From assembly GCA_959608885.1 (NCBI GenBank), contig CAUHSG010000002.1:97936-161935 (forward strand): a DNA stretch of 64,000 nt, written 5' to 3'. This document shows positions 52,005 through 60,776 of the stretch, piece after piece. The notes beneath the pieces are model-generated. The model ran no database searches and was not told where the DNA came from. It was given only the letters and a program-made list of their open reading frames with translations. A program made the position numbers and the translations under genes. The stretch is from an uncultured Coriobacteriia bacterium (GTDB lineage Bacteria > Actinomycetota > Coriobacteriia > Coriobacteriales > QAMH01). Every line of letters begins with the position of its first letter. Positions within the stretch are counted from its first letter, which is position 1.

Positions 52005-55000
52005 TTATTTCTCGTCATGCATTGAGCCAAAGGCCTTGCGGCGTAGGAATGCGAGCAAGCCGAACGCTGCGCTCCCGATGAGACAGCAAGCCAGAAGCAT
52101 CCGCATGGCCGAGTCGCTCGTCTTTGGCAAGAACCCGAATAGCCTGGATTCCGGTGCATCCAATGGCGTAGTGGGTGCTGTGGGCTTCACGGTTACGGTC
52201 TGGTTCTCGTCATGGATATCGGCATGCTTTGCCATGAGCGTGTCATTGGCGAAGAGCCGCTCGAAGGCGACGAGTTTGGTGTCTTCCTTCAGGAGCGTCG
52301 TGTCGACCTCAAACGAGATGTCGACGCTCCCATGCGAGGCCTCGGGCGTAAAAGCGAGATGGGCGGTAATGGGATTTCCGAAGGCATCGCGTGCAGGTGT
52401 TCCCTCGATCGTTCCATCGTCGATCATGAGCGCGCCGTCGAGTTCGTAGCCTTCGCCGGCGATGAGACCAGTGAACGAGATCGTGTCGATAATGGTCGCA
52501 GGTCCGTCATTCTCGATGTCCTTGTCGTCATCAGCGGCGTCTGATGCGGAAGTCTCGATATGCGGTGGCGCAAGGTTTACCGTTTGGGCGGTGTTCTCGT
52601 AATCGGCGTGCGTTGCGATGAGCTTTCCATCGCGGTAGAGCTCCTCGAAGATCACCGCCTCCTGCTCTTCGGAGCTGTTCGATGCATCGAAGGAGAAGGT
52701 GACGTCAACGGTTCCGCTTGACTGATTGGGGGTAAAGCTGCGCAGCGCTTGCGCTGGTTGCCCCTGTGCGGTGAGCAGGGGTGCTTCTGCCTTTTTGTCC
52801 ATGAGTGTGCCTACGAACTCGTATGTGGCACCAGGTTGCAAACCATCGTATGAGACCGCGTCGAGAATCTGCGTTTTCTCATGCGCGGCAACGATCTTGT
52901 CACCGTCGAGCGTATCGCTCGCGAACGTCTCGATGGCGGGAGGGGTAACGCTTATTGTTTGCTCTTCATCATCCATATCTTCGTGTGCGGCGAGCTCTTC
53001 GTCATCGCGGTAGAGCTTCTCGAAGACGACGAGTTCGTGTCCATCTTCGAGCAAACTCGCGTCGAAGGTGAATGAAAGCGTCGTATCCGCGTCTGCATGC
53101 TCTGCGATGAAGTCTGTCTGCGCGGTGACCTCTCGTCCGCTTGCATCAACGAGGACTTGTCCGCTCGTCTTGTCCATGATCTGGCCAATGAGCTTGTAGG
53201 TGCATTCGGGTGCAAGTCCCGTGTAGCTTACGGTGTCGACAATCACGGCGTCTATATCTCGCACGATGTTCTTGGCGCCATCTTCGGATGTCGCTGTCGT
53301 CGAAATGGAAGGTTTGACGACCGTGACCGTTTGCTGCATGCTCTCGATGTCTTCGTGCGAGGCGATTTCGACCCCATCACGGTAGAGCTTCTCGAAAACG
53401 ACGAGTTCGCTTCCCTCGTCCACAACGGTCGCATCGAGTGTGAAGGAGAGCTTCACGAGCCCCGAGCTGGCATCAGGCGTGAACGCAAGCACGCTTTCTA
53501 TTGGCGAGCCTTTGCTATCAAGCAGTTGCTCGCCCGTCGTCTTGTCCATGATGCTACCTGCAAGCTCGTAACTCTGCCCCGCCTTGAGGTTACGATACGA
53601 GACCTCGTCGATAATCGTGACATTCCTATCGCGCATGACTTGCTTGGAGATGCCGTCCGAACTCGCCCCCGTCTGGATGACGGGCGGCTCGATGACAATT
53701 GATTGGTCGACGCTGTTCAGGTCAATGTGACTCGCGAGGTGGCGTCCGTCGCGATAGAGTTCTTCGAAGATGACAGCCGCTGTCGATGTCGTGATGTTCG
53801 AAGCGTCGAAGTCGAAGATTACGTCCGTGCTCCCGTTTTGTTCGACGGGCGTGAACGAGTGCGTTGCGGTGACAGGTTGGTCAAAGGGGTCGAGCAGGGG
53901 CTGCCCCGTTTTCTTGTCAACGAGTGTCGCTTCGAGCGTGTACTCCCTTCCTGCCTTGAGGCCCTTGTACGAAACCGTATCGACAATGCGCGTGTGCAAG
54001 TCGCTGGCAACGCACGAGTCGCCATCCTGCGAATCGGTAGCGCGTGTCTGCAACGCCGGTGGAAAGACGCTCACGGTTTGTCCGGTGTCGTTGAGGTCCT
54101 CGTGGCTTGCGATGAGAACGCCATCGCGCACGAGACGCTCGAAGACTACGAGTTTCGTGCCTTCCTCGAGCTCGCAGGCATCAAGGGTGAACTTTACGTC
54201 AATTGAGCCCGAGGACGCTTCGGGACTGAATGATATCGTCGATGTGACCATGCCGTCCGTGTCTTGGAAGGGCTGGGCGCTTGCACGGTCCATGACGACA
54301 CCTGTCAGCTCGTAGACCGCGCCGGGGGTGAGCCCCGTATACGTGATGCGATCAATGATGGCCGCATCGACATCCCCGGTGAGCAGCGAATCACCATCGA
54401 GTTCGTCCATTGCGCTCGTCATAATCGTGGGTTGCACGATCATGACGGTTTGGGAGCTGTCGTCGAGGTCTTCGTGCTGCGCGAGTAGACGCCCCTTCTC
54501 GAATAGTTGCTCGCACACGACGGTGCGCGTGCCGTCTTCCAGTTGCGTGGCATCGAAGTCAAAGTCGAGTTCGATGTTTCCAGAACTGGCTGCTGCGGTA
54601 AACGTGAGCGAAGAGGAGATGGCATTGCCTTCGCGATCGCAGAGCTTCTCACCGTTTGCCGCGCTGGCGAGGTAGCCTTCAAGCGTATAAGTTTGGCCGG
54701 CTACGAGTCCGCTATACGCAATGGAGTCGACGATTCTGACGCTCGTGTCACGACTCACGAGTTTGTCACCATCGACGGCATCACGCGCTGTTGTCGCCAA
54801 CGTCGGTGTGGTGTTGCCCACGGTGCCAAGATCAATTATCGTGGATTGCGCAGCGTGTGAATAGGCCTCGAAGCGCACGAGCGCCTTGCCTTCATTGGCT
54901 CGTACGGGAAGCTCCTCGAATATGTATCGTTGGCTCGTGCTGTCGGGAAATGCTCTAAACGCGTCATCGGGTGAAATCCAACTTCCGTTTTGAGTGACGC

Positions 55001-56756
55001 CAAACCATACTCCCGCGTCGCCGTCCAGGCGACTTTCGTCGACGACGTAATTGCCACTGGAGAGCTCGGTCACGGCCGCATCATTCATGTTGGTGCGCGT
55101 TGTATGCAGTGCGTGGGTTGCGCTCGAATCGAATCTTCCGTTTGCGTCCGTGATGACGACATGACGCTCGATGAGGGTGCCGTCTGCTTTGACGCGTGAG
55201 ACCATGAACGGAATCCCCTGCATGGGTCGTTGCGTGTCGATGTCGCGCTTGGTGAATGAGAGGTCGTGTCGAATGGGTGTCTCGTTGACGATGAAACCTC
55301 CGTTGGCAAGCGCATCGCACGAGACGTCATGCTCGCCCGTTCCGCTTGCGGTGATGACAAATGTCCGCCACTCATCTTGTGCGGGAGCCTCGTAGCAATC
55401 CGGAGCGCTTACTTCCCGGATTGCATAGCTTCCGATGGGAAAGAGGGCCTTGCCTGTATGGGGGTTGCGATACAGCGCATCTCCGGAAACGTAACTCGAG
55501 TCAATCGAGCTCAGGTCGATCTTTCCCGTATCATCGGTTTTGAACTTCCAGGTGCGTGTCGCGCTGCCCGATGTGGCCCCGCTCGTGTTCGCGAAGTATC
55601 TCACCTCGAAGATGGCGCCCGCTAAGCTGGCGTCACCTGAGGGGACGGGGCTTTGCGTGAGCAGGTCATGCTTTTGAACGAGGATGCCGGTGTCGGCGTT
55701 CACGGGCATGTCGGTGACATCGTTTTGGTTCGCATCGCCGGCGGAGTTTGCGCTGGCGTGCAACCAGGTATCCTGGCCGCCGACGACGCTGCAGCTGTGG
55801 ACGCTCGGGTCGTGAGCATAGCCTGTGCCGGCAAGTGAGGTGGCGATTTCGCGTACGTAGTACGTTCCCTCGCGAAGCTCGTCGACCTGTCCGTAGCCGC
55901 CTTCGTTGAGCACGAGCATCTTTCCCGTGTCGTGTGCGGGACTGCAATCCGGCTGGGTGTAGATGCCATAGGCAATACCCTCGAGCCTGTAGTTGGGGTT
56001 TCCGCTCGTGACATTGGGATTTGCGGACCGCTTGTTCATCTTGATGGCGCCATACGGATGATATGCCGAGCTTGCGGCAATGGTCTGGCGACTTCCACCG
56101 TCGATGAGGTAGGTCTCGAAATTCGAGGGGATTTCGCCGGAATGGCGCAATGCTACTCGCCCAAAAGCTCCTTCGTTCACGACGTTGCCATTGTCCATGT
56201 CGAGGCCCGTGACGTTCCATTCGATCCAGTTTCTGAAGTTCTCGCCTGCTCCATAGCAGGCTTCGTAAAGATTCGAGCAGTAGGCATCGGAGAGGAGGAT
56301 GTGCGTTGCCAGGTAATAATCATCGTTTGACATCGGCGAACCATTCCAGTTCGTGGAGGGCCACATGCTGGCGTCAAAGCCGGGACCGCCATATCCGAAC
56401 CATAGTCCCGTTCTCAGCTCGTACTCCCTCCCGGTGGGGATACTGAAGGCCGCCTTGGCATACTGGCCTTCGGAGGGCGAGTTCTTGGAGGGCTCCACGC
56501 AGTATGCGGTCGTCTCTCCCTCGCCGTCGTTTACCCGGAAGATGTGGGTGTTCCATGCCCCGTCCGTGTATTCGATGTTACCGACCTTCCATAAGCTGAC
56601 GCTCGAGCCAGAGGCCAGCGCATGTTGCGTGATGGGAATGCCGATGCAGGGTGATGCCATCGTGCAGGCGAGCAGAAGGCACAATATGATGACGTGCGTC
56701 TTTCGCGTGATATTGGCAGCGCATGTCATCTCTGTTCTCGGGTGATTGCTTCTCAT
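52005..56756 (-). CDS. large sortase-anchored surface protein with seven VaFE repeats
   Basis: About 1583 residues. N-terminal signal peptide with hydrophobic core IILCLLLACTMAS. A TQXA/thioester-like domain follows (AYCVEPSK...YYLATHILLSDAY; the usual Gln of the thioester is not evident). Two Cna-B/SpaA-like domains come next (GAIFEVRYF; QGIPFMVSR). Residues ~645-1525 form seven tandem VaFE repeats of ~125 residues (VVFEKLYRDG, VIFEELYRDG, VVCEQLF). The C-terminus has LPKTSD (LPXTG variant), a helix (MLLACCLIGSAAFGLLAF) and a basic tail, for sortase anchoring. Start at 56756 has AGGAG upstream on the minus strand. No sortase gene is in the window. Probably an adhesin or pilin-like stalk. Confidence 0.9.
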   Translation of the reverse strand: MRSNHPRTEMTCAANITRKTHVIILCLLLACTMASPCIGIPITQHALASGSSVSLWKVGNIEYTDGAWNTHIFRVNDGEGETTAYCVEPSKNSPSEGQYAKAAFSIPTGREYELRTGLWFGYGGPGFDASMWPSTNWNGSPMSNDDYYLATHILLSDAYCSNLYEACYGAGENFRNWIEWNVTGLDMDNGNVVNEGAFGRVALRHSGEIPSNFETYLIDGGSRQTIAASSAYHPYGAIKMNKRSANPNVTSGNPNYRLEGIAYGIYTQPDCSPAHDTGKMLVLNEGGYGQVDELREGTYYVREIATSLAGTGYAHDPSVHSCSVVGGQDTWLHASANSAGDANQNDVTDMPVNADTGILVQKHDLLTQSPVPSGDASLAGAIFEVRYFANTSGATSGSATRTWKFKTDDTGKIDLSSIDSSYVSGDALYRNPHTGKALFPIGSYAIREVSAPDCYEAPAQDEWRTFVITASGTGEHDVSCDALANGGFIVNETPIRHDLSFTKRDIDTQRPMQGIPFMVSRVKADGTLIERHVVITDANGRFDSSATHALHTTRTNMNDAAVTELSSGNYVVDESRLDGDAGVWFGVTQNGSWISPDDAFRAFPDSTSQRYIFEELPVRANEGKALVRFEAYSHAAQSTIIDLGTVGNTTPTLATTARDAVDGDKLVSRDTSVRIVDSIAYSGLVAGQTYTLEGYLASAANGEKLCDREGNAISSSLTFTAAASSGNIELDFDFDATQLEDGTRTVVCEQLFEKGRLLAQHEDLDDSSQTVMIVQPTIMTSAMDELDGDSLLTGDVDAAIIDRITYTGLTPGAVYELTGVVMDRASAQPFQDTDGMVTSTISFSPEASSGSIDVKFTLDACELEEGTKLVVFERLVRDGVLIASHEDLNDTGQTVSVFPPALQTRATDSQDGDSCVASDLHTRIVDTVSYKGLKAGREYTLEATLVDKKTGQPLLDPFDQPVTATHSFTPVEQNGSTDVIFDFDASNITTSTAAVIFEELYRDGRHLASHIDLNSVDQSIVIEPPVIQTGASSDGISKQVMRDRNVTIIDEVSYRNLKAGQSYELAGSIMDKTTGEQLLDSKGSPIESVLAFTPDASSGLVKLSFTLDATVVDEGSELVVFEKLYRDGVEIASHEDIESMQQTVTVVKPSISTTATSEDGAKNIVRDIDAVIVDTVSYTGLAPECTYKLIGQIMDKTSGQVLVDASGREVTAQTDFIAEHADADTTLSFTFDASLLEDGHELVVFEKLYRDDEELAAHEDMDDEEQTISVTPPAIETFASDTLDGDKIVAAHEKTQILDAVSYDGLQPGATYEFVGTLMDKKAEAPLLTAQGQPAQALRSFTPNQSSGTVDVTFSFDASNSSEEQEAVIFEELYRDGKLIATHADYENTAQTVNLAPPHIETSASDAADDDKDIENDGPATIIDTISFTGLIAGEGYELDGALMIDDGTIEGTPARDAFGNPITAHLAFTPEASHGSVDISFEVDTTLLKEDTKLVAFERLFANDTLMAKHADIHDENQTVTVKPTAPTTPLDAPESRLFGFLPKTSDSAMRMLLACCLIGSAAFGLLAFLRRKAFGSMHDEK
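52186..54815 (-). repeat. seven tandem VaFE-type protein repeats
   Basis: Seven units of ~125 codons inside the surface-protein gene, each with SYxGLxxGxxYxLxGxxMDK, a F(T/S)P...SGxxDVxFxFDA block and (V/I)(V/I)FExLxRDGxxIAxHEDxxxxxQTV. The units are diverged at the DNA level, so this is an old duplication, not a recent slippage. Confidence 0.8.
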
Positions 56757-56828
56757 CCTTGCTCCTTCGTCTTTCCGCCTGGCTGCACAGAGCTTCGTCT
56801 TCGATTGGAATGGCCATGCTAGATGCGG

Positions 56829-56962
56829 ATGCTCCGAGCAAACCACCCCGAGAATCTGCGCGATATTGGATTGCTTTCGGGCTAAACTCGGAGCATATGC
56901 CGTGCAATATCGGGAAGTGCCTGCTTGGCGGCATAACGTGCGCGGGCATCGCGTTATGCCGC
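56829..56962. promoter_or_regulatory. structured intergenic region with interleaved inverted repeats
   Basis: The 265-nt gap between the surface-protein and mobB genes holds three perfect inverted repeats. ATGCTCCGAG (56829-56838) pairs with CTCGGAGCAT (56887-56896). CGATATTG (56861-56868) pairs with CAATATCG (56905-56912), interleaved with the first pair as in a pseudoknot. GCGGCATAACG (56928-56938) pairs with CGTTATGCCGC (56952-56962). It could be a regulatory RNA leader or operator array. Confidence 0.5.
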
Positions 56963-56972
56963 GATGCTGCGC

Positions 56973-56978
56973 TATACT
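56973..56978 (+). promoter_or_regulatory. -10 box before mobB
   Basis: TATACT 44 nt before the mobB start, directly downstream of the last inverted repeat. The -35 region is weak (CGCGTT). Confidence 0.4.
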
Positions 56979-57021
56979 CTACTCAGCACAATGATTGTCG
57001 AACGTCACGCGAGGAGATCTC

Positions 57022-57558
57022 ATGAGTGCTGTGCCTGTCATAACGATGACCGGATGGTCCAATTCCGGAAAGACCACCTTCACGACGCATGTCGTCGAGC
57101 AGCTCACCGACATGGGCATTCGCGTCGGTGTCATCAAACATCATGGGCACAAGACGGGCGGCGTCGATGTCGAGGGCAAGGATTCTTGGAAGTACGCGCA
57201 GGCCGGCGCCAATCCGGTTATTCTCAGCGCGTCAGATCAATATGCCATCTTCGTGAGCACGCCCCAGGGCGAGCTGTCTCGCGAAGAGCTCGTCGCCAAG
57301 ATCGCCGACGAGGTCGACATGGTCGTCGTCGAGGGTTTTCGCGCCGAGGCCGATGGTGCCGTCGAGGTCTATCGCACGGCTGCCGGGCATCCGGATCCCA
57401 AACTCGCCCCCGAGGAGCGCATCGCGCTTGTTACCGATAATGAAGACCTCGCCACCCAGGTACGCACCGAGGGCAAGCCCGTCTTCGCCCTCGATGACTT
57501 TGACGCGGTCGCACGCTACTTCTGTGAGCTTGCCGGTATCGATGTCGGCGGGCTGTAG
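57022..57558 (+). CDS. mobB: molybdopterin-guanine dinucleotide biosynthesis protein MobB
   Basis: A 178-residue P-loop GTPase, Walker A GWSNSGKTTF, with KHHGHKTGG as the family-specific switch. It aids attachment of GMP to molybdopterin (MGD), the form used by DMSO-reductase-family enzymes such as those at the left end of the window. GAGGAG precedes ATG 57022. It opens the Moco operon; MobA is not present here. Confidence 0.9.
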   Translation: MSAVPVITMTGWSNSGKTTFTTHVVEQLTDMGIRVGVIKHHGHKTGGVDVEGKDSWKYAQAGANPVILSASDQYAIFVSTPQGELSREELVAKIADEVDMVVVEGFRAEADGAVEVYRTAAGHPDPKLAPEERIALVTDNEDLATQVRTEGKPVFALDDFDAVARYFCELAGIDVGGL

Positions 57559-57590
57559 TATTCTGCAATGAACCTTTGCAAGGGAGCCAC

Positions 57591-58595
57591 ATGAAGGACA
57601 ATTACGGGCGCAGGATTGATTATCTGCGCATTTCTCTGACGGACCGCTGCAATTTGCGCTGCATATACTGCATGCCCGAAGAGGGCGTTCCATTCAAGTC
57701 GCATGAAGACATGCTTCGCATCGAGGAAATCGCCGACTTCGCACGTCGGGCGGCGCAATCTGGCATTCGCAAGGTGCGCCTCACCGGTGGCGAGCCTCTC
57801 GTGCGCAAAGGCGTGGTCGACCTTATCCGCGAAATTAACGAGATTCCCGAAATCGAGGACATCTCGCTCACCACAAACGGCATCCTGCTTCCCAAGATGG
57901 CTGCCGACCTGCGTGATGCCGGGCTTACGCGCGTCAATATCTCGCTTGACACGCTCGACCCCGTGCAGTTCAGCTACGTGACGCGTCTCGGCAAGATCGA
58001 GGACGTGTTTGCCGGTATCGATGCGGCGCTCGAATACGGCTTCGATCCCGTCAAGATCAACGCCGTTGCCGTGCGCGGTCTCGACCAGGACTTCTTCAGG
58101 TTCGCCAAGCTTTCGCTCGACAGGCCCTTGCACGTGCGTTTCATCGAATATATGCCGGTGGGAGAGAGCTCGGGCTGCACGGGTACGGGCTGGACGGAAG
58201 AGGATATCATTCCCGCCTCCGAGATTATCGAGCGCATCAACGAGGGCGCCATCGCCGCGGGCATCGGCACGCTCGAGCCTCTCGATGACGAGGATCTTCC
58301 CTCGGGTGCGGGTCCGGCCATCTACTATCGGCTGCCGGGGGCAAAGGGCACGGTCGGCTTCATCAGCGCGATGTCCAACCACTTCTGCGACTCGTGCAAT
58401 CGCCTGCGTCTCACGGCAGATGGCAAGCTCAGACCCTGTCTGTTCAGCGACAAGGAAATCGATGTCATGGGGGCCATTCGCGCGGATGACGAGGAAGCCG
58501 TCGACCACGCAATCAAAGAGGCCATCGGCATCAAGCCCGACGAGCATCACGAAGAGCGTGGCACTCAGCGACGCATGAGCCAAATTGGAGGTTAA
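57591..58595 (+). CDS. moaA: GTP 3',8-cyclase MoaA
   Basis: A 334-residue radical SAM enzyme for the first Moco step. The SAM cluster motif is CNLRCIYC; the second [4Fe-4S] cluster is CDSCNRLR with the downstream Cys in LRPCLF. The chain ends in the functionally needed Gly-Gly. ATG 57591 follows AAGGGAG; TTG 57576 would be less likely. Confidence 0.95.
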   Translation: MKDNYGRRIDYLRISLTDRCNLRCIYCMPEEGVPFKSHEDMLRIEEIADFARRAAQSGIRKVRLTGGEPLVRKGVVDLIREINEIPEIEDISLTTNGILLPKMAADLRDAGLTRVNISLDTLDPVQFSYVTRLGKIEDVFAGIDAALEYGFDPVKINAVAVRGLDQDFFRFAKLSLDRPLHVRFIEYMPVGESSGCTGTGWTEEDIIPASEIIERINEGAIAAGIGTLEPLDDEDLPSGAGPAIYYRLPGAKGTVGFISAMSNHFCDSCNRLRLTADGKLRPCLFSDKEIDVMGAIRADDEEAVDHAIKEAIGIKPDEHHEERGTQRRMSQIGG

Positions 58596-58598
58596 CCA

Positions 58599-59153
58599 AT
58601 GACGCAGAGCAGACCGGGAGGCCTCGCGGCCGGTAATTCCGAGAACGATCTGGCGCGCGACGGGCAGCTCAGCCACGTTGACGAGAAGGGCGTCGTACGC
58701 ATGGTGGACGTCTCGCAGAAGGCCGATACCGAGCGCCAGGCCATCGCCGAGGGCTGGATCTTCATGCATCCCGACACGCTTGCGATGATTACGGATGGCG
58801 CCGCCGCCAAGGGTGATGTGCTCGCCTGCGCGCGCGTTGCGGGCATCATGGGCTGCAAGCAGACGAGCTCGCTCATTCCCATGTGTCATCCGCTCAACAT
58901 CACCAAGTCCAAGTGCGAGCTTGAGCCCGTCTTGGCGGGCGAGCGCGAAGACGGGCGCGTGGGCATCCACGCGACCATGATCACGGGCGTGACCGGAAAG
59001 ACCGGTATCGAGATGGAGGCTCTCACCGGGGTCAGCATCGCGCTGCTCACGGTGTACGATATGTGCAAGGCAGTCGATCGCGGCATGGAAATTTGCGATG
59101 TGCACCTCGTGCGCAAGGAAGGCGGCCGTACGGGGCTGTGGACGCGAGACTAG
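58599..59153 (+). CDS. moaC: cyclic pyranopterin monophosphate synthase MoaC
   Basis: A 184-residue MoaC acting directly after MoaA. The motifs MCHPLNITK and GVTGKTGIEMEALTGVS are diagnostic. About 25 extra residues at the N-terminus (GGLAAGNSENDLARDG) precede the conserved SHVDEKG. Starts 3 nt after moaA behind GGAGG. Confidence 0.95.
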   Translation: MTQSRPGGLAAGNSENDLARDGQLSHVDEKGVVRMVDVSQKADTERQAIAEGWIFMHPDTLAMITDGAAAKGDVLACARVAGIMGCKQTSSLIPMCHPLNITKSKCELEPVLAGEREDGRVGIHATMITGVTGKTGIEMEALTGVSIALLTVYDMCKAVDRGMEICDVHLVRKEGGRTGLWTRD

Positions 59154-59166
59154 GACGGATCAGGCC

Positions 59167-59640
59167 ATGGATATCAAATTCGGAATCGTCACCTGCTCAT
59201 CTACGCGTAGCATCGAGGAGGATACGGCAGGTGCCCGTCTCGAGGAGCTCATCGCCGAGCAAAGCTGGACGACGCTTTCCCGCGTGGTCGTGAAAGACGA
59301 TGTCGATGCAATTGCGGATGCGATTGTCGCATGCTGCGATGCGGGTGCCGATGTCGTTTTGACTTGCGGGGGTAGCGGCATGTCACTTGCCGACGTCACG
59401 CCCGAGGCGACCCGCAAGGTGTGCGACCGCGAGGTTCCCGGCATTGCCGAGGCCATGCGCGCCTATTCCATGACAAAGACGCGACGCGCCATGCTCAGTC
59501 GTGCGATTGCGGCGCAGCGGGGTCGTGTCCTTGTCGTCAATCTGCCTGGCTCCAAGAAGGCTGCCGAGGAGAACTGGGAAGGGGTCTTTGATCAGTTTGA
59601 CCATGCGGTGTCGATGATGGCGGGCGAGGGTCATGCGTAA
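59167..59640 (+). CDS. mogA: MogA/MoaB-type molybdopterin adenylyltransferase
   Basis: A 157-residue MogA/MoaB-family protein that adenylates molybdopterin before Mo insertion. The MPT-binding motif is LTCGGSGMSLADVTPEAT and LPGSKKAAEENW. ATG 59167 is chosen; the frame extends upstream within moaC. The next gene overlaps its stop by 8 nt. No moaE, moaD or moeA gene is found in the window. Confidence 0.9.
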   Translation: MDIKFGIVTCSSTRSIEEDTAGARLEELIAEQSWTTLSRVVVKDDVDAIADAIVACCDAGADVVLTCGGSGMSLADVTPEATRKVCDREVPGIAEAMRAYSMTKTRRAMLSRAIAAQRGRVLVVNLPGSKKAAEENWEGVFDQFDHAVSMMAGEGHA

Positions 59641-60028
59641 GCGCAAGCAGGACTCCGAGTACCATACCGGCAGGCTCAACATTTCCTGTCCTCCTTCGAC
59701 GAAGGACGCCATCGCGACCGATGCGACGGCACATGGACTGTCCATCAGCCAGTTCATCCTCAAGTTATATGACACGAGCAAGCAGGCGGGTTCATCCGCT
59801 CACCTTGCGCGCATGGGCCTCGACCTCGTGGGCCTCAAAAAACGCCTCATGGACGTAGACACGCGCTTGCGCCGTTCGCTCAATCGCAGTCATGGCACGG
59901 TCGACCCTGCGGTGCATGATGATCTGACACGCCTCAAGCAGCTCGAAGACGAAATCGACGTGACCTTGCGCGAGACGATTGCCGCGGTGAAGATTATCAA
60001 GAGGAGTGAAGAGGGTCTCGACACCTAG
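59633..60028 (+). CDS. ribbon-helix-helix-like hypothetical protein coupled to the Moco operon
   Basis: A 131-residue basic protein. Residues ~13-47 look like a ribbon-helix-helix strand-helix-helix (GRLNISCPPSTKDAI, then ATAHGLSISQFILKLY), followed by a coiled coil to residue 125. This plan occurs in MobC-like relaxosome proteins and small DNA-binding regulators. It overlaps mogA by 8 nt and so is likely co-translated. Function is unknown; molybdate-responsive regulation or a mobile-element relic are both possible. Confidence 0.6.
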   Translation: MRKRKQDSEYHTGRLNISCPPSTKDAIATDATAHGLSISQFILKLYDTSKQAGSSAHLARMGLDLVGLKKRLMDVDTRLRRSLNRSHGTVDPAVHDDLTRLKQLEDEIDVTLRETIAAVKIIKRSEEGLDT

Positions 60029-60082
60029 CACACGCGAGCTTCATCATGCGCATGCGTTTGCGCTAGAATGACGATTCGTTGC

Positions 60083-60159
60083 GCGCCCTTAGCTCAGCAG
60101 GATAGAGCATCGGACTTCTAATCCGGCGGTCGGGGGTTCGAATCCCTCAGGGCGCGCCA
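60083..60159 (+). tRNA. tRNA-Arg (TCT)
   Basis: Acceptor GCGCCCT/AGGGCGC, D-arm with GCTC, anticodon stem CGGA/TCCG with loop CTTCTAA (anticodon TCT), T-arm GGGGG-TTCGAAT-CCCTC and encoded CCA at 60157-60159. TAGAAT at 60064-60069 may be its -10 box. Confidence 0.95.
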
Positions 60160-60275
60160 GATTATCGCGTGATTTCCGCTTTGATATTGCCTTTGCCCGC
60201 TCCAGTCCGCCCTTTCGCAGGTCATGTAGATTATCCGAAATGCAATATGTTCGTGACCTTGCGGTTCAGAAGTGC

Positions 60276-60281
60276 TATAGT
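60276..60281 (+). promoter_or_regulatory. -10 box of the mIHF promoter
   Basis: TATAGT, 40 nt before the mIHF start; no good -35 at 17 nt. Confidence 0.35.
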
Positions 60282-60320
60282 ACCCCCACGATGCAAAGTC
60301 CCATTTCGAGGAGGATGGAA

Positions 60321-60629
60321 ATGCCTTTACCCAAGATGACTGATGAGCAGCGCGCTGCTGCACTTGAGAAGGCTAAGGAAGCTCGCGCCAAGCGTGCCCA
60401 GCTCAAGGATGACATCAAGTCCGGCAAGATCACGCTTACCAAGGTTCTCAACAGCAACGACGAGATCACCAAGAAGACCAAGGTTCTTCAGATTCTCGTT
60501 TCCCTTCCCGGCATTGGCAAGGTGACCGCTCAGAAGGCTATGGAGGAGATCGGCATCGCCGAGAACCGCCGCGTTGGTGGCCTGGGCTCTGCTCAGAAGG
60601 AGAAGCTCATCGAGCGTTTCGGCAAGTAA
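60321..60629 (+). CDS. mihF: actinobacterial-type integration host factor (mIHF)
   Basis: A 102-residue nucleoid protein of the single-subunit actinobacterial IHF type, unrelated to the E. coli IHF pair. The N-terminal long helix is Ala/Lys-rich (EQRAAALEKAKEARAKRAQLK), and the DNA-binding part holds the helix-two-turn-helix SLPGIGKVTAQKAMEEIGI. ATG 60321 is chosen because GAGGAGG is 6 nt upstream. It lies next to tRNA-Arg and murA rather than gmk, its usual neighbour in other actinobacteria. Confidence 0.9.
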   Translation: MPLPKMTDEQRAAALEKAKEARAKRAQLKDDIKSGKITLTKVLNSNDEITKKTKVLQILVSLPGIGKVTAQKAMEEIGIAENRRVGGLGSAQKEKLIERFGK

Positions 60630-60654
60630 TTTCGCCGCATAGTCAAGATGCGTT

Positions 60655-60690
60655 GGCCCGTCAGCTCAAGCTGGCGGGCCTTCTCTGTTT
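60655..60690 (+). terminator. terminator of the mIHF gene
   Basis: GGCCCG, t, CAGC pairs with GCTG, g, CGGGCC around a TCAA loop, followed by a T-rich tail (ttctctgttt), 26 nt after the stop. Confidence 0.8.
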
Positions 60691-60776
60691 GGCTTGCCGC
60701 TTGCGATATCACAGCATCTACAGATTCGCTTTATTTGCGAGATGCTACACTCATGCAAGCGTATTAAAGGGGAGAT

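Noticed and set aside
52186..54815. CRISPR-like or recent tandem DNA repeat in the surface-protein gene
   Set aside because: The repeats are in-frame protein units that differ strongly in DNA sequence; no short identical repeats with spacers are present. No CRISPR array was seen anywhere in the window.
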